A stretch of DNA of 25,139 nucleotides from positions 1 through 25,139 of the forward strand of contig JBJYWI010000275.1 of assembly GCA_046259385.1 (NCBI GenBank). Reading direction: 5' to 3'. This document shows positions 15,606-23,205 of the stretch, piece after piece (position 1 is the first letter of the stretch; every line of letters starts with the position of its first letter). The position numbers were made by a program, and so were the translations under genes. The notes beneath the pieces are model-generated. The model did no database searches. It saw nothing but the letters and a program-made list of their open reading frames with translations, and was not told the DNA's origin. Source of the stretch: CAVWDI01 sp046259385 (GTDB taxonomy: Bacteria > Chloroflexota > Anaerolineae > Anaerolineales > UBA4823).

Positions 15606-16889
15606 GTGATTTTTGAGAAGATTTGTGTGCTTGGACTGGGATATATTGGTTTACCGACCGCTTGCACTTTTGCTACCCACGGAGTGAAAGTAATTGGTGT
15701 GGATGTTAACCCAAGGATCGTCAATACTTTGCATAATGGTGGTTTACACATATCAGAGCCTGGCTTGAGAGACTTAGCAGAAGCAGCGTTCTCTTCGAAA
15801 AATTTGGTTATTAAGCGTGAACCCGAACAAGCCGATGCGTTTATCATCGCAGTACCGACACCTTTTCTTGAAAATAAACACGCAGATTTGCGGTTTGTAA
15901 AGTCCGCTGCTGAAGCAATCGTGCCATACATTCAGCCAGGTAATTTAATTGTCCTTGAATCAACTTCACCTCCAAGAACCACAATCGATGTGGTTGCGCC
16001 TATTTTGGATAAGTCTGGATTGAAATCTGGATCAGATTATCGGCTGGTTTATTCACCGGAAAGAGTACTCCCTGGGAAAATTCTTCATGAATTGATTCAC
16101 AATGCCAGGGTAATTGGTGGAATAGACTTCGAATCTGCCAAAGCAGGTCGTGATTTATATTCAATTTTTGTGGAGGGAGAGATTGTCTTAACTGATTCCA
16201 CCACCGCCGAAATGATTAAATTGATGGAAAATACTCAGCGCGATGTAAATATTGCTCTCGCGAATGAGTTCGCCCGTTTAGCGGAAAGGTTTGGTATTGA
16301 TGTATGGGATGCGATTGAAATCGCCAACCGGCATCCGAGAGTAAACATACTAAAACCAGGACCAGGAGTTGGAGGTCACTGTATCGGAGTTGACCCATGG
16401 TTTTTGGTTGAATCTGCACCCGATGTCGCAAAATTAATTAAAATCGCACGTCAGGTTAATGATGACCAGCCCAAGTATGTAATTGAAATTATTCAAAAAT
16501 GCCTTGGAATTACTGAAACAGAGAATTTTGATGGAAGAAAGATCACAATTTTGGGTTTGACGTACAAGCCTGATGTTGATGACGTTCGCCAGAGTCCTGC
16601 GATACGGATAGGACGGATATTATCTGAGAAAAATGCACATATTGAAGCTTATGATCCATTTATAGCGAAAATGGAATTACCAGGGATTAAATTGATGGAT
16701 TCATGGCAATCTGCGGTTCAGGATTCTAAGTTAATTGTTTTGCTGGTAGCGCATACAAGCTTGTTGGAGATAAATCCTTTTGAGATGCTTGCCTGTACAG
16801 ATACGCGAATAGTTGTTGATACTGTCAACGGGTGGAATACCGATGATTGGAAGAAAGCGGGTTTTGAAATTGTAAAATTAGGGACGTAA
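15606..16889 (+). CDS. wecC: Nucleotide-sugar dehydrogenase (UDP-N-acetyl-D-mannosamine dehydrogenase-like)
   Basis: The 427-residue enzyme oxidises the C6 hydroxyl of a UDP-N-acetylhexosamine twice with NAD+, giving a uronic acid for surface glycans. It has the Rossmann motif GLGYIG (10-15), AVPTPF, ESTSPPRTT, YSPERVLPG, and the catalytic Cys C259 in GVGGHCIGVDPW. The C-terminal domain has LGLTYKPDVDDVRQSPA. The SPERVLPG and GGHCIGVDPWFL forms resemble WecC/WbpA more than UDP-glucose dehydrogenase, so UDP-ManNAc or UDP-GlcNAc is the likely substrate; the exact sugar is not proven. GTG 15606 is set by GAGGAG six bases upstream. No UDP-GlcNAc 2-epimerase gene lies in the window. It is the first gene of the glycan cluster. 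Confidence 0.85.
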   Translation: MIFEKICVLGLGYIGLPTACTFATHGVKVIGVDVNPRIVNTLHNGGLHISEPGLRDLAEAAFSSKNLVIKREPEQADAFIIAVPTPFLENKHADLRFVKSAAEAIVPYIQPGNLIVLESTSPPRTTIDVVAPILDKSGLKSGSDYRLVYSPERVLPGKILHELIHNARVIGGIDFESAKAGRDLYSIFVEGEIVLTDSTTAEMIKLMENTQRDVNIALANEFARLAERFGIDVWDAIEIANRHPRVNILKPGPGVGGHCIGVDPWFLVESAPDVAKLIKIARQVNDDQPKYVIEIIQKCLGITETENFDGRKITILGLTYKPDVDDVRQSPAIRIGRILSEKNAHIEAYDPFIAKMELPGIKLMDSWQSAVQDSKLIVLLVAHTSLLEINPFEMLACTDTRIVVDTVNGWNTDDWKKAGFEIVKLGT

Positions 16890-16912
16890 TTCGAACAGGA
16901 AATTAAATTATT

Positions 16913-17362
16913 ATGGCTCGAGATCTTCCATCAAAATTAGTTTACGGACGGGGGTATCCGATTTGGGGTCGAATATCTTACTATTTTTTGAAATTAATTG
17001 GTGTAGAAATACCGCTGTCCGTAACCATCGGAGATGATTTTGAGTTAGCCCATGGCGGTGTGGGAGTGGTCATTCACCCTAAAACCTTAATCGGGGATCG
17101 TGTGAAAATTTATCCAGGAGTCACTCTTGGCAGGGCGGACATTCACAATCCGATTGAACAATCGAAATTTGAAGGGATTGTGATAGAAGATGATGTGATC
17201 ATATCTCCTGGCGCAAAGGTTTTATGCAGTAATGGCCTATTAAAAGTAAGAAGTGGTTCGATCGTAGGAGCAAATGCTGTGTTGCTAGAATCTACAGGTG
17301 AAAGTGAAATTTGGGCTGGTATCCCAGCGAAACGAATCGGAAAGCGAGAATCTTTAGCTTGA
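16913..17362 (+). CDS. Left-handed beta-helix acyltransferase (serine acetyltransferase-like)
   Basis: The 149-residue protein shows hexapeptide-repeat periodicity from about residue 35 to 125 (TIGDDFEL, VVIHPKTLIGDRVKIYPGVTLG, VIEDDVIISPGAKVL, SIVGANAVLL). The active-site His of the serine-acetyltransferase/capsule O-acetyltransferase group is in LAHGGVGVVIH (H47, second His at 55). The end WAGIPAKRIG is typical. It lacks the N-terminal helical domain of CysE, so it is more likely to acetylate a sugar or glycan intermediate than serine. It lies 23 bases after the dehydrogenase. Its stop overlaps the likely TTG start of the next gene. Confidence 0.83.
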   Translation: MARDLPSKLVYGRGYPIWGRISYYFLKLIGVEIPLSVTIGDDFELAHGGVGVVIHPKTLIGDRVKIYPGVTLGRADIHNPIEQSKFEGIVIEDDVIISPGAKVLCSNGLLKVRSGSIVGANAVLLESTGESEIWAGIPAKRIGKRESLA

Positions 17363-18444
17363 ATTATATCCAAAATTCCACTAGGATCTGCACCGTTCCT
17401 GCAACGCATGGGGTAGGTGGAATGGTGACATTTCAAGATAAATTTTCTAAAGGTCTGAAAGCAAGAGGCATTGAGGTTACCTACGATTTAAAGGACAGAC
17501 CATATCAATCGGTTCTGGTGGTAGGGGGAATAAAAAATATCTCTGCATTACTAAAAGCCCGAAAAAATGGCATACATATCGTTCAGCGATTGGACGGTAT
17601 AAATTGGCTTCATACGGCACGAGTACGAAAGAATATCCGTAATTTTAACCTTAGAACATTTATGCGGGCCGAGTATGGAAATAGAGTTTTATTCTTAATC
17701 AGAGAACATATTTCAAACTCGATCATATATCAGAGCGAATTTGTTAGAAAGTGGTGGTTGAAAGTCCGTGGTTCGACTGAGGCAGCCGAATCTGTAATTC
17801 ACAATGGGGTCGATCTTGAACAGTATAAGCCAAACGCAACGATTAAGAGACCCGCAGACAAGATAAGGATATTGCTTATTGAAGGGAGTTTAATGGGGGG
17901 GTATGAAGCAGGACTTGAAGTTGTGATGAATCTGATAAAAATGCTGGCGAGTTCAAAATTAAGAGAATTCACAAATCATATTGAGTTGGTAGTTGTGGGG
18001 AAAGTCGCTGGAACTGTTCGTAACCGCTGGGTGGTTGAAATGAATCAATTGAGTTCTGACCACCAGATTTCAATAAACTGGATGGGTGTGGTTCCAATAG
18101 AAATGATTCCAGAAATTAATAACAGCGCGCATTTTTTATATTCATCCGATATAAATGCTGCCTGCCCAAATTCAGTTATTGAAGCCATGTCATGTGGAAA
18201 TCCGGTATTATCATTCGACACAGGAGCGCTTCCGGAACTGGTCACACCTGGCGCAGGCAGGATTGTACCTTATGGGGCAGATCCGTGGAAATTGGAGCCT
18301 CCTGATATGAACACGCTTGCGCTTGGAGCAGTTGATTTGTTGGAAAACCAACAGAAATTCCGGTCAGGCGCCAGGTTAAGAGCTGAAAATTCTTTCAGTC
18401 TGGATAAGATGCTGGATGCTTATATGGATATTCTATTAGGGTAG
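17359..18444 (+). CDS. Glycosyltransferase (GT4-like, GT-B fold)
   Basis: The protein has 361 residues from TTG 17359, which overlaps the previous stop as TTGA. An in-frame TTG at 17311 would give a 48-base overlap and an unusual N terminus. The N-terminal domain starts with ICTVPATHGVGGMVTFQ, the glycine-rich acceptor loop of GT-B enzymes. VIHNGVDLEQY marks the domain boundary. The nucleotide-sugar end has ACPNSVIEAMSCGNPV and then TGALPELV, matching the family E-x7-E pattern. It should transfer a sugar from a nucleotide donor in the cytoplasm; donor and acceptor are not predictable. It is the third gene of the glycan cluster. Confidence 0.82.
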   Translation: MNYIQNSTRICTVPATHGVGGMVTFQDKFSKGLKARGIEVTYDLKDRPYQSVLVVGGIKNISALLKARKNGIHIVQRLDGINWLHTARVRKNIRNFNLRTFMRAEYGNRVLFLIREHISNSIIYQSEFVRKWWLKVRGSTEAAESVIHNGVDLEQYKPNATIKRPADKIRILLIEGSLMGGYEAGLEVVMNLIKMLASSKLREFTNHIELVVVGKVAGTVRNRWVVEMNQLSSDHQISINWMGVVPIEMIPEINNSAHFLYSSDINAACPNSVIEAMSCGNPVLSFDTGALPELVTPGAGRIVPYGADPWKLEPPDMNTLALGAVDLLENQQKFRSGARLRAENSFSLDKMLDAYMDILLG

Positions 18445-18451
18445 TTTAATT

Positions 18452-19315
18452 TTGAGTTCGAATATTGTCCTGGGTGCATTCGCATGGGTTGCGAAGATGT
18501 TGCCAATGTCGTTGAAAATGAGTATCTACAGAACTGGTTTATTCAGCCATTTATTGAGAAGTGGAATAAATCTGCTCGTTACCGACGGAAAATCTATTGT
18601 TAAAGTTGTTTCAGGGGAATTAGCGGGGACAAAATTATCCTTATACTTAAAATCAGAGAAGGATTATTGGCTGGGAACTTACGAAACCGAATTGCAATCT
18701 GTTATTATCGATCGAGTATCTCCGGGAATGGTTATATACGACCTGGGTGCTAATATTGGTTACTTGAGTCTTTTATTTTCTAAATTAGTGTCAGAGACAG
18801 GTCGGGTGTTTGCGTTTGAAGCGCTACCGGAAAATATTGCCAGAATTAAAGAGAACCTCTCTCTAAATCTCAAAACAAGTAACATAGATATTGTACACAG
18901 AGCCGTCATTGACAAGAATATAAAGATAGACTTTCTGGTTGGACCATCTGGAGGAACCGGCAAAGTTTTGGGTTCTGCTGGCAGGCAGAATATAAATTAC
19001 CAAAAAAAAATTTCAATTGAAGGAACTTCAATTGATAATTTTGTTTTCAAAGAAAAAAAACCGGTACCTGATTTGATAAAAATCGATATTGAAGGTGGGG
19101 AAATATTAGCATTATCAGGTATGGAAAGAGTATTAAATCATATCAAACCAATCATTTTGCTGGAAATCCATGGTCCGGAAGCGGCAAGTGATTGCTGGAA
19201 AATCCTGCAGGACGCCGGGTATGAAATATGTCTGATTAAGCGCGGTTGCCATCGTGTTCTTTCGCCTGGTGAACTTGCCTGGAAATCATACGTAATTGCG
19301 CAAAAGACCAATTGA
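18452..19315 (+). CDS. FkbM-family SAM-dependent methyltransferase
   Basis: The 287-residue protein has the SAM motif VIYDLGANIGYLS (about 94-106), an acidic ribose-binding residue in FAFEALPEN (about 120), and the FkbM signature DLIKIDIEGGE (207-217) followed by LLEIHG. FkbM proteins methylate hydroxyls, often on sugars of O-antigens, capsules or glycolipids. The start used is TTG 18452, seven bases past the previous stop, with AGGG about ten bases upstream. ATG codons at internal positions 16 and 20 are alternatives. The residues before the domain (10-45) are hydrophobic or amphipathic and could touch the membrane. It lies inside the glycan cluster. Confidence 0.86.
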   Translation: MSSNIVLGAFAWVAKMLPMSLKMSIYRTGLFSHLLRSGINLLVTDGKSIVKVVSGELAGTKLSLYLKSEKDYWLGTYETELQSVIIDRVSPGMVIYDLGANIGYLSLLFSKLVSETGRVFAFEALPENIARIKENLSLNLKTSNIDIVHRAVIDKNIKIDFLVGPSGGTGKVLGSAGRQNINYQKKISIEGTSIDNFVFKEKKPVPDLIKIDIEGGEILALSGMERVLNHIKPIILLEIHGPEAASDCWKILQDAGYEICLIKRGCHRVLSPGELAWKSYVIAQKTN

Positions 19316-19321
19316 TGTGAA

Positions 19322-20431
19322 ATGAAAAGGTTTCCAGGGAGAGTAGGCATACAACAAAGGGTTCTGCCATTCTATAGGATGGAATTCTTCGATGAATTAG
19401 CTGGCAGATGTGATAGTGGTTTAAGTGTTTTTGCGGGAAAACCGAAAGTTATCGAGGGGATTCAAGTCAAGGGGAATTTGGAAAAGGCTGAATTCACAGC
19501 AGGAAAAAATTTACATTTTTTTAATCCAAGTTCAAAATATTATTTATGCTGGCAGAGCGGGTTGATTAATTGGTTGGGAACCTGGCACCCCGACGCACTA
19601 ATCGTCGAGGCTAACCCTCGATATCTGAATACTAAGACCGCAATTAGGTGGATGCACAGTCGCGGCAAAAAAGTAATAGGATGGGGGTTGGGAGTGCCGG
19701 ACGTTAATGTTTTTTTTCCCGACATCAGAAGGAAGGCAAGAGAAAAATTTCTGCATAAACTGGATGCGGTGGTAGCATACAGCACCAATGGCGCCGAAGA
19801 ATACCGTAAATTAGGTTGCCCGACTGAAAGGATATTTATTGCAGCGAATGCGGTCTCTCGTGTGCCAATAGGAAATTCTCCTGCCAGACCAAGAGTTTTT
19901 GAAAAAACCCCCGCTGTTCTATTTGTCGGCAGGATTCAACCAAGGAAGAGGGTTGATATCCTTATCGAGGCTTGTTCAAGGTTGCCTGATGAAATCAAAC
20001 CTTCACTCGTTGTTGTTGGTGATGGACCATCTAGAGGTAAGTGCATCAGCCTGGCGGAAAAAATCTATCCCGAAACTCAATTTCCCGGCGCATTGCAGGG
20101 AGAAGAATTGGAGAAATATTTTTTAGATGCGGATTTGTTCGTTCTTCCCGGGACCGGAGGGTTAGCAGCGCAACAAGCTATGTCTTTTGGACTGCCAGTG
20201 ATAATGGCTGAGGGAGATGGAACACAATCAGATTTAATAAGTGATAACAACGGCTGGCTGGTGAAGACAGGCAGTCTGGAGGAATTGATTGATACCCTCA
20301 CAATTGCACTTTCAGATATTTCAAAACTCCGTTATATGGGTGAAAATGCATTCAATACAGTTAAGGAAGAGGTCAATATTGAACGGATGGCGGATATTTT
20401 TGTTGAAGCTTTAATAAGTGTTATGAAATAA
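19322..20431 (+). CDS. Glycosyltransferase family 4-like protein with altered E-x7-E motif
   Basis: The 369-residue GT-B protein has a C-terminal nucleotide-binding domain with VLFVGRIQPRKRVDIL, VVVGDGPSRG, FPGALQGEELEKYF and ADLFVLPGTGGLAAQQAMSFGLPVI. At the position where GT4 enzymes usually have the first Glu of E-x7-E there is Gln (QQAM), and the second falls in AEGDGTQSDLI. I have seen this Gln variant as a consistent subfamily, so it need not mean inactivity. The N-terminal domain includes DALIVEANPRYLNTK, and GWGLGVPDVN suggests acceptor handling. ATG 19322 starts six bases after the previous stop, with no strong ribosome site, in line with coupling. Confidence 0.83.
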   Translation: MKRFPGRVGIQQRVLPFYRMEFFDELAGRCDSGLSVFAGKPKVIEGIQVKGNLEKAEFTAGKNLHFFNPSSKYYLCWQSGLINWLGTWHPDALIVEANPRYLNTKTAIRWMHSRGKKVIGWGLGVPDVNVFFPDIRRKAREKFLHKLDAVVAYSTNGAEEYRKLGCPTERIFIAANAVSRVPIGNSPARPRVFEKTPAVLFVGRIQPRKRVDILIEACSRLPDEIKPSLVVVGDGPSRGKCISLAEKIYPETQFPGALQGEELEKYFLDADLFVLPGTGGLAAQQAMSFGLPVIMAEGDGTQSDLISDNNGWLVKTGSLEELIDTLTIALSDISKLRYMGENAFNTVKEEVNIERMADIFVEALISVMK

Positions 20432-20449
20432 TGGGTCGTTAGAAATAAC

Positions 20450-21691
20450 ATGCTTCTTTTATTCGTTGTTGATGGACGTTCACCGATCGCAGAAAATTGG
20501 ATGAATTATTTGCTTGAAAGGGATTATGAAATTCATCTAGTATCATCCTATCCTGGGAATTTTGACCATCGGTTCGCTTCAGTTTCAGTTATACCAGTCG
20601 CATTTAGCAATGCTGTATCTGGAAGGGGGGTTGGTGACAGGGGGATCATTAGTGGTCCAAAGATCTTTGGTGGCTCTGCTGTAAAGCTTCGAACATACAT
20701 ACGACAATGGTTGGGTCCATTGAGCCTTAAAACCGCTGCTGCGAAATTGTCAGAGCGCATTAAGGAAATTAAACCCGACCTGATACATGCGATGCGGATT
20801 CCTTTTGAGGGGATGTTGCTTTCTCTGGCTGAAACAAAAGCGCTCCGCCTTGTTTCGGTCTGGGGAAATGATTTCACGTTGCATGCAAAATCGAACCCCA
20901 TAATGATGAAATATACTAGGCAAGCACTCCTTAAAATGGATGGGTTACATGCAGACTGTGAACGGGATATCCGGCTTGCTTATCAATTGGGATATAAAAA
21001 GTCGAACCCCACTATTGTTCTACCTGGAGGTGGTGGTGTACAGTTAGACATTTTTTACCCTGCCGAAAAGGACTTTATTGACAGATTATCAGATGACAGG
21101 CAGGAAATCCACACTGTGGAAAGGGGAAGGGGTAATAAACCCCGTCCCAGAGTTATCAATCCACGTGGATATCGGGCATATGTGCGCAACGATATATTTT
21201 TCAAAGCCATTCCATTGGTGTTGGCGAAAAACCCGGATGTTGAATTTTTTTGTCCAAACATGGAAGATGTGCCGAATGCAGTCAAATGGATTAATACGCT
21301 GGGTATCAGTGAAAATGTGAAATTGCTGCCCAAATTATCAAGGGACCAGATGGCGAATCTCTTCCGTAGCTGTAGTGTTTGTGTATCGCCGAGTACTCAT
21401 GACGGAACTCCAAACACATTGCTTGAAGCGATGGCATCCGGTTGTTTCCCGGTTATTGGCGATATAGAGTCGATTAGAGAATGGATTGAACCTGGAGTAA
21501 ACGGCATACTGTTTAATCCAACAGATCCCGAAGAATTAGCCAGCGGAATTCTTTTAGCAATAGAAAATGATAACTTGTGTGAAACTGCGAGGATCAAAAA
21601 CCTGAAAATGATTACGGAGAGAGCAGAATATCAGAAAGTGATGAAAAAAGTGGAAGGGTTCTACCGAGAACTTTTGGGTAGCCGGAATTAA
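20450..21691 (+). CDS. Glycosyltransferase family 4-like protein
   Basis: The 413-residue GT-B protein has an N-terminal domain that begins MLLLFVVDGRSP and contains PDLIHAMRIPFEGML and VSVWGNDFTLHAK. The C-terminal domain has VINPRGYRAYVRND, FCPNMEDVPN, CVSPSTHDGTPNTLLEAMASGCFPVIGD and WIEPGVNGILF. The Glu of the first E-x7-E position is kept, unlike in the preceding gene. It is likely to extend the same oligosaccharide as its neighbours. It starts 18 bases after the previous stop. Its stop codon TAA shares TTAA with the stop of rpoD on the other strand, so there is no terminator between the two converging genes. Confidence 0.85.
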   Translation: MLLLFVVDGRSPIAENWMNYLLERDYEIHLVSSYPGNFDHRFASVSVIPVAFSNAVSGRGVGDRGIISGPKIFGGSAVKLRTYIRQWLGPLSLKTAAAKLSERIKEIKPDLIHAMRIPFEGMLLSLAETKALRLVSVWGNDFTLHAKSNPIMMKYTRQALLKMDGLHADCERDIRLAYQLGYKKSNPTIVLPGGGGVQLDIFYPAEKDFIDRLSDDRQEIHTVERGRGNKPRPRVINPRGYRAYVRNDIFFKAIPLVLAKNPDVEFFCPNMEDVPNAVKWINTLGISENVKLLPKLSRDQMANLFRSCSVCVSPSTHDGTPNTLLEAMASGCFPVIGDIESIREWIEPGVNGILFNPTDPEELASGILLAIENDNLCETARIKNLKMITERAEYQKVMKKVEGFYRELLGSRN

Positions 21692-22887
21692 GTCTCAATA
21701 AAAGCGTGCAGCTCGCGGTATATACCTTTGCTTCTCAACCGACTTAACGCCTGGGCTTCGATTTGTCGAACTCTCTCACGGGTGACGCCCATTTTTCGCC
21801 CAACCTCATTCAAGGTTAATATTTCACCATCAATCAATCCATACCTTAACTGAAGTATTCTGGCTTCCCTAGGTGGCAATTGGTCTAACAGGTTATCTAG
21901 ATGTTCCCGCAGCAAGTTGAATGATACAGATTCATCCGGCGGATCCGATTCACTATCTTCGATAAAATCGCCTAATACATCTTCTTCTTCGTCACCAATT
22001 GGCATCTGGAGTGAGAGGGGGCGCCTGGCTACTTTGATCATATTTTCGACTTTTTTGGGTGCCACATCCAGGTTTTTTGCCAGTTCTTCAATGGTTGGAT
22101 CGCGGCTAAGTTGTTGTTGAAGTTGATGTTGTACACGAAGCATCTTGCTGATCTGGTCACCCATGTGTACCGGTACTCTGATCGTTCTGCTTTGGTCAGC
22201 AAGCGCGCGTGTTACAGCTTGCCGGATCCACCAGGTAGCGTAAGTGCTGAATTTATATCCGCGGTGGTAATCAAATTTTTTGGCTGCTCTCATAAGGCCG
22301 ATATTGCCTTCTTGGATTAAATCAAGGAATGGAACACCTCTGCCCATATATTTTTTTGCCACGCTGATTACCAAACGAGAATTAGCAATAATTAGGTGTT
22401 CACGGGCTTCCCACCCATCTTCAATCAGGCGGCGAAGTTCTCTTCTACGAGCCAGGCTGACATTCCCCTTTGCCAGTTCTTCCCGTGATAATTTACCGAG
22501 TTCCATCCTTTGGGCGAGATCAATTTCTTGCGCTGCTGTAAGGAGCGGAACTCGGGTGGCTTCTTTCATATAAAGGCCGATGGTATCATCAATATCGACA
22601 TTAGCAAGAAAATCCGTATTGTCGATTTCCCCATCTTCCGCTTCATGTTTCACTGTTTGGAGAATCTCTGTCTCGTCTGCAAATGGAACCCCAGCGAAGT
22701 TCAACGCCTCAAAAGCATCATCAATTCGGTCAAAATCTTTTTCGGCTTGTGGAAAATATGTGAGGATGTCGTCGAAGGTTACATATCCCTGCTTTTTGCC
22801 AAAATCAACCAGTCTGGATAGTGCAATCGTGTCTTCTTTTTCTTCTGAAATGGCTTCAAGTATGCGGTTGTTTAAAATTTTATTCAT
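21688..22887 (-). CDS. rpoD: Primary sigma-70 factor RpoD/SigA
   Basis: The 399-residue protein directs RNA polymerase to housekeeping promoters. Residues about 1-70 resemble region 1.1. Region 1.2 starts at DDTIGLYMKEA (about 100-130), followed by a short charged non-conserved segment. Regions 2.1-2.4 run from about 165 to 235, with LIQEGNIGLMRAAKKFD and the -10 recognition helix TYATWWIRQAVTRAL. Region 3 follows, and region 4.2 has LTLNEVGRKMGVTRERVRQIEAQAL, the -35 recognition helix. The recognition helices are those of a primary sigma, in agreement with the TTGACA/TATAAT promoters seen in the window. It has its own near-consensus promoter. The gene runs head-on into the glycan cluster. 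Confidence 0.94.
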   Translation of the reverse strand: MNKILNNRILEAISEEKEDTIALSRLVDFGKKQGYVTFDDILTYFPQAEKDFDRIDDAFEALNFAGVPFADETEILQTVKHEAEDGEIDNTDFLANVDIDDTIGLYMKEATRVPLLTAAQEIDLAQRMELGKLSREELAKGNVSLARRRELRRLIEDGWEAREHLIIANSRLVISVAKKYMGRGVPFLDLIQEGNIGLMRAAKKFDYHRGYKFSTYATWWIRQAVTRALADQSRTIRVPVHMGDQISKMLRVQHQLQQQLSRDPTIEELAKNLDVAPKKVENMIKVARRPLSLQMPIGDEEEDVLGDFIEDSESDPPDESVSFNLLREHLDNLLDQLPPREARILQLRYGLIDGEILTLNEVGRKMGVTRERVRQIEAQALSRLRSKGIYRELHAFIET

Positions 22888-22931
22888 GAAGGTATGAAAC
22901 TGGAAAGGAACTATGAGGATACGAATTCGGT

Positions 22932-22960
22932 ATTATATCATTTTTCATTAATATTTTCAA
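22932..22960 (-). promoter_or_regulatory. Sigma-70-type promoter for rpoD
   Basis: On the minus strand, TTGAAA (22955-22960), a 17-base spacer and TATAAT (22932-22937) form a near-consensus promoter with a perfect -10 and one mismatch in the -35. The leader to ATG 22887 would be about 38 bases. Confidence 0.8.
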
Positions 22961-23070
22961 GTATTATAGTAAAAATATCGAAAATATTCACAAATTATTG
23001 AGAAATACTATGTTAAATTTCATTATTTAATGTTCTTGATTCAGTTAGCATCCAGGTTTTTAAACAAAGA

Positions 23071-23125
23071 ACGTCCAGCATTGGAACAGTAGATAAACTT
23101 GTGAAAATTATTGAATGCTGAACGT
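23071..23125. repeat. Imperfect inverted repeat downstream of lpd
   Basis: ACGTCCAGCATT (23071-23082) pairs with AATGCTGAACGT (23114-23125), 11 of 12 positions, around a 31-base loop. It has no flanking T tract. It could be a structured RNA segment, a protein site or the remnant of a small element. Confidence 0.4.
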
Positions 23126-23205
23126 ATTCTTTATAAGAGTTTTTTACTATATTCCTTAACCTCCAATCTGAATATTGATTTTTCTTAAACCTCAAACGAA
23201 TATTG

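Larger units (their letters stand above)
22888..23205. other. Gene-free AT-rich region between lpd and rpoD
   Basis: This 318-base stretch holds the rpoD promoter at its low end (22932-22960), possibly a second minus-strand TATAAT (22963-22968) with a poorer TTGTGA 19 bases upstream, and an imperfect inverted repeat (23071-23125). I see no convincing terminator for lpd and no credible coding sequence. A 72-codon frame on the minus strand overlaps lpd and has no ribosome site. Confidence 0.6.
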
